A stretch of 64,000 nucleotides of DNA from Rotaria socialis (GCA_905331475.1 CAJNYU010003930.1:55804-119803); one strand, 5' to 3'; positions 1-11,381 are shown, counted from the first letter of the stretch. Notes: generated by a model not told the origin, from the letters alone. Made by a program: numbers and translations.

Positions 1-725
1 TCCAAAAGAAAAAAAAAATTTTTGTTTTTCTTTTGCACAAAGAGATTCATTTGTTCGGATGGTCAAATATAATTACACGAAAAAAAAATACAATCAATGT
101 CTATTATACTCATTTCGTTGAAAACATGATTTACACTTTTCTCGCTCTTTTTCTTTTCTTTTGTCTTGTGTCTTTATTATATATATATATATATATTTGT
201 TTGTTTCTTTGATTGATGATTTTTGCTGTTTTTTCTTTTGCATATACAAATTTAGCAGACAGAAAAAAAAAGAAAACGAATGAATTTGAACTTGTTCCAA
301 ATGCTACTTTTTACTCTCTTTCTTTCTTTCTTGTATTCAATGTAAGAAGAAATCTTGATGTTGTCGTTTTTCTCTTTTGTTCTTCTTGATGGATATAAAC
401 GTTTTTTTTATTGTTGATCTTTGACCAATATTGTTGTGTTGGTGAAAATAGAAACCAAAAAACGAAAATCAACAGCAAATATTAATTATTACGAGTATTG
501 CATGGGCGGTGTGTAGACGAACGATGATAAGAAATGATTTATCACAGCTTATTTTTATATTCAAAAATGCATGTAGTTTAGAATATTGAAATCTTTTCTT
601 GGCCAAACAGGAGGATGGATATGTACGTTTTGAAAATAAATTACCTGTTTTTATATGCAATACTGCTTCGATTCTTATCATGAAATAAGATTAGCTAGTA
701 GCTTTCGTTTATGTTTCATTAGTAA
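1..725. other. No gene recognised (AT-rich flank)
   Basis: This stretch is very A+T rich, with poly-A/poly-T runs and a short TA repeat near 177-195. The open frames here are low-complexity and show no domain. It could hold the UTR of a neighbour outside the window. Nothing supports a gene. Confidence 0.6.
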
Positions 726-1441
726 ATGTATCTTACGAGAATGTTTACTAATATTACTTCAATAATAAGTCATTATATAGAATCAGTGAATCGGACACTT
801 GTTACCAATGATTTAAATGGCGCTATCATATTTATAATTGTTGTTCTTGTATGGTATTCATCGAGTATTGTATTTCTATTGGGAATGCAAATGAAAACAT
901 CGAAAGAAACTTCTGATGAATTAACGAATCGTTCGACGAAATTATTTGAGCATAGTTTTCGTGATCTTACGAATAATAAAGAAATTTTAGGTAATAAAAT
1001 ATGTTCTTTTGAAAGAAAAATCTTTGACTTTTTGTTTACTTAGAACAACTTGCTAATAAAGAAAAACGAGATAAATTATGGGATATTTATTTGGGTACAT
1101 CTGGAGATGTGCATGATAGAATAATCCGAGCTGACACAGCGCGGATTCGTAATATTGAAAAACAATTGGCGACGTTCGATGAATCTTGTAGAGATGATTT
1201 TATTTATTTCCCTCGGCGGAACCTCGAAGAATGGTCATCAGATACAAGTTTAACTAGATTAAATTCACGTCGGCGTCCTCGACGTCGATCATCATTAGAT
1301 TACCAAATTCTTGACGAATGGAAAATACTTTCTGATGAATTAAAAACCCATGAAAACTGGCCATGGGCTATACGAAAGTTAATAATTCGTCGAAATTTAC
1401 GCCGACACCAACATACATCAGAATGTGGATCAGCACCTTGA
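726..1441 (+). CDS. Single-pass membrane protein, MinK/KCNE-like outline (copy 1)
   Basis: Two exons, 726-990 and 1044-1441, with a 53-bp GT-AG intron in phase 1, give about 220 aa. The N-terminal part carries N-glycosylation sequons (NIT, NRT). One hydrophobic segment follows at about residues 37-58, ending in LLGMQMKTSK, then a basic, charged cytoplasmic-type tail with an RRRPRRR run. The order of glycosylated short ectodomain, single helix and basic juxtamembrane patch resembles KCNE/MinK potassium-channel subunits, but similarity is only in outline and the function is inference. The paralog on the minus strand at 32314-33694 shares the intron position and the motifs IEKQLAT and WAIRKLIIRR/WNTRKLVIRR, which supports both being real genes. 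Confidence 0.7.
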
Positions 1442-1570
1442 TTAAAAATCTGCCCTGTTCGTTCGTCACCCTCAGTACAATTTGTCCCTAAACAGAAATA
1501 GTCGTAGCTACGTTCCAAATAAGATTAATTATGTTCTTGTATTATTATTAGCGCTTATAGCTTGCCAACT

Positions 1571-2270
1571 GTGTAAATAAAAACCGTGAAATGTTGGCAT
1601 ACGATCATAGAATGGCGAGGGAAGGTCACAAAGTGTTCAATCGCTTTTGCGTGGAAACTGCTTACATTAGGTAGCGCCCAAGGAGTTATGAATACGGTGA
1701 AAATATTTTGGGCGGATAGCTTATTGTTACGAAAATAGGCCATTTCTAAGGTATGGGTTTTAGTGAGAGCCTGGGTCCCCCTCAGAAACATTAAAAAAAT
1801 TGATTTTCGAATTTCAACTTGAAACTTTATATAGAAAGACGCCCTAAGGAGAACAACTTTTTGTGAATATTTCAGATCTTTCTACGTTTCCTATCACTAG
1901 ACACAATTATTATGAAATTTTTATTTTACATCTTTCAAATAAAGTGGCAGATTTTATGAAAAAGACAAATTCAATGACCAAAACCATTCATAAAACGCTA
2001 TTCTCGTTGAGGTCTATTGTTATATAAAATTTCCAATCAAAATTCGAAAATCATTTTTTCTAATGTTCCTGAAGGGAGTACGGCAATCATAAAAACAGTG
2101 CCATAAAAATGATCTATTTTTAGTAACAATAAGCTATCGGTCCAAAATATTTCCAGCGTATTCATAACTCCTTGGGAGCTACATAAAACATGTAGTTTCA
2201 ACAAAAAGCGATTGAACGCTTGGTGGTCTTCCCTCATGAGAATCAAAAGTCATCTTGTGATTTTCATTTA
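1571..2270. repeat. Diverged foldback (inverted-repeat) element
   Basis: The segment at about 1571-1850 reappears in reverse complement at about 2000-2270. Shared blocks include caaggagttatgaatacg (1678-1695, against the complement of 2153-2172), the words around tagcttattgttac, and gattttcgaattt. The arms are roughly 250 bp, diverged and separated by about 150 bp. No intact reading frame crosses it. It is best read as an old non-autonomous foldback/MITE-type element; the ends and target duplication are not resolved. Confidence 0.75.
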
Positions 2271-3396
2271 ACTATCAAAAATAAATAAATCAACCATGAG
2301 ATTTTCAATCCTTTAAGAAATGAATACCTAATCAACCTCAAAGACATTCGTATAGACAAGTGAATATAATTCTATTGATTTAAAAAAAAAGCGCCCTTGA
2401 ATTAAATAATCGCCGGTGTTTTATTTCATATAGGTTATTGATACATAAAAGAACTTTACACTTAATATGATTATGAACTTAATTATTGCAATATTATGCA
2501 GCTAATAACCATAGCGGTCGTCTCTCTTGCAATTATGAAATATATTCTCATATACATAACCTACACACACTAATATCATGATCTAGTGTGCAGTAAGAGT
2601 ATTGAAGTGATTACGCGAGTGAATTCCAACAGGAGAAAAAAGTTATAGGTTATTGCAATACACAATAGTTTTATTAACTCAATAACGAGATTCCATTAGT
2701 ATTAGATCATAGTATAATGATCCGGATTGAGCGGTAACATCACAAATATTCGACCTTCCGCAAAAAAAAGGGCAATACAAGAAGTGAACGATATGCACCT
2801 CGCCATAGAATGATAATGCTGATGAGAGGCAGAGAGACAATAGGAAAGTAAATAGTGATAGTAATGATCAATTGTAGATATTATCTTTGTCTCGTGCTTC
2901 GAGTCCTTCGCGATGATTTGTTTATTCGTACACGAGCGAGCGACAAAATATATGATAAATCAAACAAGTTCTGTTTATAATGAAAATAGATTTGTTACTT
3001 GCAACTAGTTTATTAATTACGACAAAAGAATGATTGACATGTTATCTAAGCAAATATATACAGCGACATTGTCATTCGCGAGAATCAATGAGGGCAAAAT
3101 AATCTACTCATTATTTTCTTTTCTTAGACAATATTCTCTTGTTTTTTGTAGGTTTTGTTCTATCGATACTACAATGCATCATATTCATCTTTCTTCATAC
3201 GTATGTAAGTGTGATGAACACAACGTGATTACGACATTGATTTGCATATCATCAATCGCGTGAGATTATCAATGATGCTCTCTGTATATCTCGTATGTAT
3301 TCAATTATGAATAATGTTTTAAATCTATAAGATGATTACATTTAGATTATTTGTCTTATACTTCATCGGTGCGACCAATTCACTGCTGCAAAGAAT
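2271..3396. other. No gene recognised
   Basis: AT-rich spacer without a convincing coding frame. Near its end, a start at 3332 opens a short hydrophobic frame (MITFRLFVLYFIG) that resembles a signal peptide. It is out of frame with the BTB gene at 3397 unless an 83-bp intron (3369-3451) is spliced out. It may be a diverged signal exon of that gene, because the paralog at 10153 has one. Confidence 0.45.
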
Positions 3397-4431
3397 ATGT
3401 CACTTATGGATGGTGCGATGTTTAGTAAAAATACGACACATCGCGGTAAAGGGTTAAAAACTGAGGGCTCTCTGTCAGATGATATTATCGAATTAAATAT
3501 TGGTGGACAAAAAATGACCACGTTGCGTTCGACACTGACGGCTATACCCAATTCCAAGCTAACTTTCATGTTCAGCAAGGAAAATGCGAAAAACATGTTG
3601 CCTGTAGATAGAGAAGGGGCAGTCTTTTTTGACTACAATCCTATTTATTTCAATCATTTACTGGACCAATTACGATTAATTAAACGAATGCCGAACGTAT
3701 ATGGATATCAACTACGATTTTCACCACCATTCTTAAGCGCATATGTCAACTTTACTCATATGCTTGCTGATCTGGGGCTGACACGTAAGTTCGATATCCT
3801 ATCATTCACATCCGAAGATTTTCGGCTGCTGCTAGAAGAAGAAAATCTAATGAATAGAAATTCTCGTGTTTTTCTTCTAGCTGATCATTTCCTATCGCCA
3901 ATGGAAGGTACACATGCAAACTTGTCTGTGAATTCTCTCAATGGCTGGCAAGAATGTTATCGTAGTACATACGATGTACCGTTCAACATATCTGTATTAA
4001 CAGAATCTTGTAATGGCAGTCGACTTCTTGTTGCCTGTCGTCCAGTCCATAATAAAAAGACGCTGACACTCGCTGGCATTGGATATCGTGAAGATATTTT
4101 ACATCCGTGTTTACCCAAACGCTGCAAAACGAATGGTGAACCAAGGAAGCTCACAGGAAGACAATTCATGTGTTCCTCCTATCATCAATGCATTACTCAG
4201 GCTAAACGTGGCGTTGGTTGGTACCATGTAGATAATCAAACGTGGGGTTTTGTACGCGGATCTTTGTCGTTCGTCGTCAATCCGTGCGATTCAAGTAATT
4301 TGGATTCTGATTATCGACTCTGCTGGACACTACAATCCGATATGAAAAAGACAAGCACGGATAGGTGTGGCAGGGCAAAGAATCTACACAAATCAAACCA
4401 ATGGGAACGTGTTATCTATTATATTTATTGA
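3397..4431 (+). CDS. BTB/T1-domain protein with C-terminal Cys/Trp-rich domain (copy 1)
   Basis: Likely exons 3397-3784 and 3881-4431, about 312 aa after splicing. The removed 96 bp starts GTAAGT and ends TTCTAG at the same place as the intron of the paralog at 10725-10772. It is a multiple of three without a stop, so the frame also reads through unspliced (344 aa). Residues about 30-110 form a KCTD/Kv-type T1 BTB domain (DIIELNIGGQK, FFDYNPIYFNHLLDQLR). The C-terminal domain starts at SLNGWQECYR, continues with LLVACRPV and GWYHVDNQTWGF, and ends RLCW...DRCG...WERVIYY. From memory, similar Cys/Trp modules occur in secreted proteins. The joint function is unknown. A signal-like segment upstream is out of frame (see 2271-3396). 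Confidence 0.8.
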   Translation: MSLMDGAMFSKNTTHRGKGLKTEGSLSDDIIELNIGGQKMTTLRSTLTAIPNSKLTFMFSKENAKNMLPVDREGAVFFDYNPIYFNHLLDQLRLIKRMPNVYGYQLRFSPPFLSAYVNFTHMLADLGLTRKFDILSFTSEDFRLLLEEENLMNRNSRVFLLADHFLSPMEGTHANLSVNSLNGWQECYRSTYDVPFNISVLTESCNGSRLLVACRPVHNKKTLTLAGIGYREDILHPCLPKRCKTNGEPRKLTGRQFMCSSYHQCITQAKRGVGWYHVDNQTWGFVRGSLSFVVNPCDSSNLDSDYRLCWTLQSDMKKTSTDRCGRAKNLHKSNQWERVIYYIY

Positions 4432-4639
4432 CTTTCTTGCATGTGGAATGAAAAACTTGATTTTCTAGTTAGTTTAGTCATATATATATATATATATATT
4501 TCATTTTTCCTAATTATATGTACTGATAATGGCTTGAATAAAAATCAAAACTTTATACATAAGAAAAATATAATAACTAAAATGTTGACGTCTGTTACTT
4601 TGCTTATGAAAGACGTGCCACAATTGTCCCAGTTTCTTT

Positions 4640-7600
4640 GTGTTCTATTTTGGACAGGAACATATATCTCACTGTTCAACTATTTTCCTCATATCGTTAG
4701 AACAGGATAAATAGCCGGTCACGCTTATCAGAGGCCTGACATAGACGAATATTTCCCATGATTGCTTCATTCATCTAATTTTCTCCCTTTACAGCAACTA
4801 GACATAAAAAAAACATTTCATTAATGATTTTATGATTAACAAATATCTATCAGCCTTGTTCTATTCACTTGCTTAGTCATTTTGAAAGAAAACTTCACGG
4901 TAAACTATCCCGAACATAAACATAAAAACGCGGAACAGAAATATTCCAATGCTTCAATTCTTCTCTGTTTCTCTTTTCATATTTCGACGTCCGGTAAGCT
5001 TTCGATGACTCATCATCATATGACTAAAGAATATTTCTTAGAATATTGCGTTACAGCTATTCTATTCATTCCATCGACAAGAATGCGATACTCATCAAAC
5101 GAACCGAGATGAAGTGACACGCGAATGTTTTAAAAGATATCTCAGTTTACCTATTGAATTCATTTCAATCACTAGAATGCGAGAATCTCAGTACGATCTC
5201 AGATTACATGGAAAATGAATATATCGTAATAGCCACGTATTTATCTATTCAATTCATTCTGAACCGACAACAACGACGTTCATCACATAATCCCGAATCG
5301 CATGATCGATGAATATCTCTCAGGACCATTGTATTCGCATATTCATTTGATTTCATAGGCAGATTTTCAACTTGCATCTTTGTATTTCCGATCGAATGAC
5401 AAAATGAATGTTTCCAAAGATTGTGATTTTCACGTACTTTATTATTTCCGAAGGTGAACGTGGAATTTTTATCGTAGGATGTTCGATCACATAGCTGATG
5501 CATATTTTATAGAATAGTTCTAATCGCGTATTTATCGTATTTCTAAAAAAAGGAAACTAAAAGTCGTCAGACAACCCGGATCATGTAGTAAATCAATATA
5601 TTTCAGAATCGTTGTGTTTATCAATTCTATTATTTACAAGGGAAAAAAGCACGATTGATTAGGTTAAACAGTATCAAATAGAAAAGGAATGTTTTCTACG
5701 ACGATATTGTTCACCTATTCGTGTGATATTTAAGATCAGAGAGAGAAATTCTGCAGATTATTGAAAGTTACATGACAAGCGAACATTTCGCACGAGACTT
5801 CTGTTCGTCATTTCATTTGGTGTCGGCAACGAAAACGCGAAATTCAACAGATAAATCAAGATCACCTTAAATATGAATATGCTTCATCATAGTTCTGTTC
5901 AGCAATTGAATACATTGCGAAATCGGAACGGCGACTATCACCACGGGCTGTAAGAATCAATAACAATCGAATGCTGTTGAAGATATCAACGTTCACTTAT
6001 TGCAATGATTTCACAGACCGGATTGTGAACTATATTAGATGATTCAAGGGCAAAGGTCTAACGAATTTCTTTCATTATCGTTGAGTTCAGGTCGTTGCCT
6101 CTTTCGAAGAAACGAGAGCGAGATTCATCATGCAATCTAAAGTCAAGCCATCAACGAATATCATTGAAGATATTTAGATTCAGTTATCAGTTGCATTTCT
6201 TAGACATGTAACTGATATTACTCACGTAATGGAATAGCCTATGACAAATGAATATTTCTCAGAATACTTTTGTTTACCTGTTCATGTGTTTCAAAGGCAA
6301 AAATGCGATATTATTCCGACGATCCAAGATCACACGTCAGATGTATACGTCTGAAGACACTTGCGTACATCTATAGTCTTTAATCCAAGCAGAGATATAC
6401 AAAATTCGTTAGATCTATCAAGTCTAAAGGATAAATGAATATTTACAACGATATTTTTATGCACCTATTGAATTCATTCCAAAGATTAGGATACGATACG
6501 CATCAGATGAGTTAAGATGACATGAAAGCTGAATATTGTCGATCATTGTTAAGTTCGTCTACATGCATCATTTCGACAACAAGAGAGTCCGATTGATGGA
6601 ATGATTTCCGCCTACATGACAAATGAATATTACTCAGGATAGTTCTGTTCATTTATTTATCTGATTTTGACCATAAAAGTAAAACATTCATCTTATGATT
6701 AAAGACGATAGAAAGAATGAATTTATTTGATCATCGTTTCGTTCGTCTATTCATTGAGTCTTTAAGGCAAACATGTGACTCCTATGCTCTAGTCGATGAT
6801 CACATTTGACATAAATATGGCTCATCATAGTTCGAGTCAATTATTCATTTCACTTCGAAGACAAGTTCACAGCATTGGTTAGATTATTACTCTCGAACAA
6901 CAAGTGAATGCTTCACAGGACGAAGTTGTCATTGGTTCATTGGGTTCCGATCGCAAACGTAAGACATTCGTCAGATGAGTTATGATCGTATGACTAACGT
7001 ATATTTGCCAGGAAATATCTGTTCGCTTACGAATGTGATTTCATCGAGCAGCACAGACATTCACATCACAGGATCGAATATCACACGACGAACGAATAGT
7101 CTATAGAATAGTTCGATTCATTGATTCATTCGATTTGAGAAGACAATCATACGAGATGCGTCAAATCATGTCAAATGACATTAAAAATGAATACGACCAA
7201 CGATAGTTCTGTTGAGTAATTCATTTAACTTCGAAAGTAAGTCGGCAAGCTCCATTTGATGGCCCTAGATCACATGAGAAACGAACTTCCAGAATGGCAA
7301 GTAGCATGTTTCTATTTCCTATTTAGATGATTTGTAAACGAAAATTTTGATTTGTGTAGCTGCTGAAACATTATACGGCGTGAGAACCTTTTCTACCTGT
7401 TTTCTTTCAATTATATAGTTCTCGTCAGAAAAAGTATTAGAACGTCAGGAAATTACGAGAGATTTAAACAAAAATGAATGTCTGACATCATCGTTATGTT
7501 CTACTATTTTTTGAGCTAACATTTTTCTCTCAGATCTCTTCAATGGTTATAATATCATACAATAAATAAATGTCGATGACGAGCGTTGTATTGAACAATT

Positions 7601-8080
7601 ACGTTCGGTTTTGTTGTTAAACTTTGAACTCTATTGTTCCATGAAACAGCACGTATTTATGAACAGACTATACGGATGCAAAGTCTACCTTCATCATATT
7701 CCATAAAGCAGAACTGTCAGATTGGCTAGACGACAAATATCACAAGATAAATGATTAATTATTTTCCAAGAGTCACGTTCATGTGTTCATTTCTTTCGCG
7801 AAGGAAAATTACTAGGTGTATCAAATCCTTCGAAATCATATAAAAAACGAATCTTTGCCAGTATTCTTCTGTTCGCCTATTCATTTTATTTCGAAAACAA
7901 GGAAACAAGATTCACGAGATTGTTTAACATCACAAGACAAATGGGTAATTCTCACAAAAATTTTATCCGTCAATGTATTTCATTTCGGAGACAAATGAAC
8001 GCCATTCTCGATGATCAATGATGACGTCACATATGAATATACATATTTTCATCTATGCTGTTCAATTTATGGGACGATGA
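4640..8080. repeat. Degenerate tandem array, about 94-bp unit, about 36 units
   Basis: A loose unit, read as acatgacaaatgaatatt, then a block like agttctgttcacctattcat, then a purine-rich part with aagatgcgat-like words, recurs in register. The gaatat anchor (or a clear variant) sits at 4747, 4841, 4938, 5029, 5123, 5217, 5311, 5406, 5500, 5594, 5687, 5781, 5875, 5969, 6063, 6156, 6250, 6343, 6437, 6531, 6625, 6719, 6813, 6906, 6999, 7094, 7189 and 7283, almost always 93-95 bp apart. The register then loosens (7477, 7572, 7661, 7753, 7849, 7943, 8035). Units differ heavily in sequence but hardly in length. 94 is not a multiple of three and no frame is kept, so it is not coding. It is a diverged satellite/minisatellite of unknown role. 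Confidence 0.85.
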
Positions 8081-8536
8081 TATATAAAAAAGTTGATGAA
8101 GAGAACGTAGACAGTGCTTATGCACTTCCCAATAATCGCGTTCACATTTTTTTCATACATCCCAAACTAAATGTTTCAAATCGTTTTCATAGTGAAAACT
8201 ACGTCTTATTGAATGAGCAAAATCAATAACTAGTAGAACTACTTCATTCGATGCGGTCGATACTTTTTACGTTACCAAAATAATCTTTCATTACATATTT
8301 GATGAAACCTCTTCAGAGCACTTACCAAAGAGCAATTCATTAGCGCAGTCGGAATTCAGCCGTAAGCAGGGAAATGTTTAGTTTAAAAAATGTTGCATTA
8401 AATATGAACGAATGAAACATCTCATACAAACATGTCCATCACATGAAAGTTTTGTCGGGGAAGTGCATCCAGATAGTCGTTGTTTATCTAAATAAAATTA
8501 AAATAAACGACTGATTGATAGCAGAGTGTGCAAAGT
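8081..8536. other. No gene recognised
   Basis: Spacer between the decaying end of the 94-bp array and the 3' end of the minus-strand B-box gene. The open frame running to about 8229 has no recognisable domain and partly overlaps array remnants. No RNA gene or further repeat was seen. Confidence 0.5.
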
Positions 8537-9256
8537 TCAAATCAGTCTGATTAGAAAAAGCAAAATTAAGAATTTAGATAGTCTGTAAGCCAGTAATTTT
8601 TTGTTAAAAAATATTTTTTGCTTGAGAAATATCTGTTTAACTCTCCTACTTAAATTATTCAAATGGCCATTTTCATCACAGATGCAACTGAAGTGCTCAC
8701 CGTTCATTTGCGATTGATTATCTGCAAATGCCAAGTTCTTCTCAACATATATCATACGGTTCCAATCAATTTCGTCACTTTGCTTTACATTTAATTCAAT
8801 TTCCGATGATTGTGCACACTTTTTCAAGTCTTCGCTAAGTTTACGAGCTGCTTGATTTAATCGGACTATATCCTGTTCAACGATACCCTTTGTCTCTCTT
8901 AATTCATCTAATTCTTGAGACAACGCTAGAAATGATTTTGCAATTTCTTCATGTTTGGAATTCTTGATTTTCATGATCTGTTGTCTAGCCGATTCAGCAG
9001 CTTGTTTTACCTTCTCAATAGTCGTTCGCTGCCATTCATCAACTTTTGCCAGTTGTTTATCGGTCTGCATGTTTGAACTAACTTCATTTATTTGTGCATG
9101 AAGATCATTCCGATCTGATGTGAGCACGCTTAATTCATCGAATAGTGATGCACGATGATTTTGAAAGTCATCATCACAAAAATAGGCTTTGCATCCTGGG
9201 CAAAAACAGGTCCCTGCACGGGTTTTACATACCGAACAACGATTTGCTGAAGCCAT
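8537..9256 (-). CDS. B-box-type zinc finger and coiled-coil protein
   Basis: Single exon, 239 aa. Residues 8-33 hold paired cysteines (CSVCKTRAGTCFCPGCKAYF, then CDDDFQNH) in the spacing of a B-box zinc finger. Residues about 40-170 are a long charged heptad-type segment (KVDEWQRTTIEKVKQAAESA, then SQELDELRETKG), as in TRIM-like proteins. No RING and no C-terminal NHL or SPRY domain is present. The last 40 residues (KQIFLKQKIFFNKKLL and a hydrophobic end) look like read-through into non-coding sequence, so the native end may be a further exon or the gene may be truncated. Role unknown; ubiquitin-type or RNA-binding scaffolding is only a family-based guess. Confidence 0.7.
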   Translation of the reverse strand: MASANRCSVCKTRAGTCFCPGCKAYFCDDDFQNHRASLFDELSVLTSDRNDLHAQINEVSSNMQTDKQLAKVDEWQRTTIEKVKQAAESARQQIMKIKNSKHEEIAKSFLALSQELDELRETKGIVEQDIVRLNQAARKLSEDLKKCAQSSEIELNVKQSDEIDWNRMIYVEKNLAFADNQSQMNGEHFSCICDENGHLNNLSRRVKQIFLKQKIFFNKKLLAYRLSKFLILLFLIRLI

Positions 9257-10152
9257 CCTTTTACAAATAACAACGACTGAAATAGTTCCGATGAAAAAAA
9301 TTTAACTTTAAGTGATCAGTAATTCGAAATATCGTAAACGCTTTATCGACCGACTAGTCCCTCAGGTAGGAAAATGAAAAACAATGTTTCGACGCAAATA
9401 AGGTTGATTTTATGACTCATAGAGAAAGAAAAAATACAATCGACCATAATGATTTTCATCTAAACGACGCTGGTTGTATTTCTTCTCTTAAGATACGAAG
9501 AAGAAACGAAAGGTACACCTTTTTTCTTACCTAAATAAGGTTGATTTTATCACTTGTTGAGCAAGAAAATAAAACAATACAAGCGTTTTGGTTCAAACTT
9601 GACAATGAAATCAGACCAAGACATTTACACAATTGAAAATTTTATGACATCATGAATACAGAAAAAATTCTTATGATATTTCTACACAGCTATTTCATTT
9701 ATTACAAACTTTTATTGATTATTAAAAGGTTATTCATTAAAATATGAAAAACATGGATCAATATTTGTTTTTGTACACATAGCTTGTCACTATGAAAAAT
9801 GATTTCCTAAAGTACAGCGATGGATTCGAGATAACGAACTATAAATTTCTGTTTCTATGAATAATATTGTTTCTCAAAGACACCATGAATAATTGGAAAA
9901 TTTGAGTTATAAGCATCTGTCTTATGAAAATAGATTTTGTCATCGATATAAGTACAAAAACAGCAACTGTTTTTCGGCTTGATTGTCATCACTTCATGCA
10001 TCTTAATTTACACTTAAGAGTATCAATCAATGGTACGCCGATTAGGAAAGGATAGTACTGTAAATAAATTTGAAAAGAAACGCACTATATAAGAAAGTAA
10101 AACAACCATAGAAGTCGACATTCGCCTCAAACTTTTGGATAGATTAGCGATC
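9257..10152. other. Spacer with a short direct repeat
   Basis: Upstream region of the divergently placed B-box gene (minus) and the second BTB gene (plus). A block with aaataaggttgattttat occurs at about 9397-9414 and again at about 9533-9550, each followed by an A-rich agaaaataaaacaatac-like tract, so a stretch of about 45 bp was duplicated about 135 bp away. No coding or RNA gene seen. Confidence 0.5.
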
Positions 10153-11381
10153 ATGTTTTCTATTCTATTCGTATGTATATTTCAATGGGAAATTCTTTTC
10201 TTGAAGTAATATTTGTAATATCTAGGTTACTTGGCTTTTAATATTTAACCAACAATTAATAAGCAAGACTGATGGTTTCATTATTGAATCGGGTGAAGAT
10301 GAACTCGATAAAGAAATTGTGGATACAACTGAAAATACTCTTGAAAGCGATGACGACGATGATCATTCTCACAATACGGTAATTACTAAAAATCCAAAAT
10401 CGAATTCGTCAGCAAATGATATTATTGAATTAAATGTTGGTGGTCAACGAGTGACAACATTTCGTTCCACTCTCACTGCTGTGCCTGGTTCAATATTAGC
10501 ATCGATGTTTACTGTAGATGAAAAAAACAAAACGAAGTCGAAACGAATAGAACCGGTTGCATACTTTTTTGATTATAATCCTGCGCAGTTTACATATTTA
10601 CTTGATCAATTGAGAGAAATAAAACGCATGGTAAAATTCATCCCATCTGAACTTGATATTAAGCCACCGAGCGCGGATGTACGTTTTAATTTCTCTATTA
10701 TGCTCTCTGAACTCGGATTGAATCGTAAGTTAAATTTTGTCGAAAACAATTGATTGTTTATTTTTTTCGTAGCTGAACGATTCTTGTCACCAATTGTTGG
10801 TATTCATCTTAATTTGAATAAAACATCTCTCGTTGGATGGAAAGAATGTTATCGTGGTAGATATAATACACCATTCAATGTTTCAGTATTGACCAACATT
10901 TGCAAAGGCAAGCGACTTCTTGTTGCCTGCCGTTCTCTTGACGACAGAAAAACGTTGGCTGTAGCTGGTATAGGTCAACGTCAAAATATGTTTAAACCAT
11001 GTACGTCAAATCCTTACTGTACAACTGAAAAGAATAACGGCCTAGGTTTTTACTATGTAACAGATCGTGTTTGGGGTTTTGAAGGACGTCCTCAGGTACG
11101 AATTTATATAAATTGTCAATCAGAGGATACCATTTACATCTATTTGTTGAATATGATTTAACCTATTATAGGGTTGGATTGAGCATCAGAATTATGGATA
11201 TGGATATCAAAATAATGGAGCTATTTTAAATCCTTGTGATACAAGCGATCAGCATTCTGAATATCGGCTCTGTTGGTCAATTCCATCGAGTGCTGGCCGT
11301 GGTAGTGGAGACAGATGTGGAAGTGAAAAAAACCTTCACAATTCGAAACGATGGGAACGTCTGATTTTTGAAACTATCTAA
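10153..11381 (+). CDS. Signal-peptide BTB/T1 protein with Cys/Trp-rich domain (copy 2)
   Basis: Four exons: 10153-10170, 10226-10724, 10773-11095 and 11172-11381, all with GT-AG sites and matching phases, 349 aa. The first exon plus the start of the second encode a hydrophobic leader (MFSILFVTWLLIFNQ). An acidic linker (ESDDDDDHSH) follows, then a T1-type BTB domain at about 75-155 (DIIELNVGGQR, FFDYNPAQFTYLLDQLR). The C-terminal module has GWKECYRGRYNTPFN, LLVACRSLDDRK, GFYYVTDRVWGFEG and ends RLCW...DRCG...RWERLIFE. It is the paralog of 3397-4431, and the second intron is at the same position. A leader in front of a normally cytosolic BTB domain is odd. Either the leader is an anchor or the T1 domain works outside the cytosol; the sequence cannot decide. 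Confidence 0.8.

Noticed and set aside
94..681. Minus-strand open frames of about 70 codons
   Set aside because: Translations are Lys/Ile/Tyr-rich or lack any domain, and the DNA is low-complexity AT.
8011..8229. Open frame of 72 codons after the 94-bp array
   Set aside because: Its start overlaps array remnants and no domain or splice partner was found.
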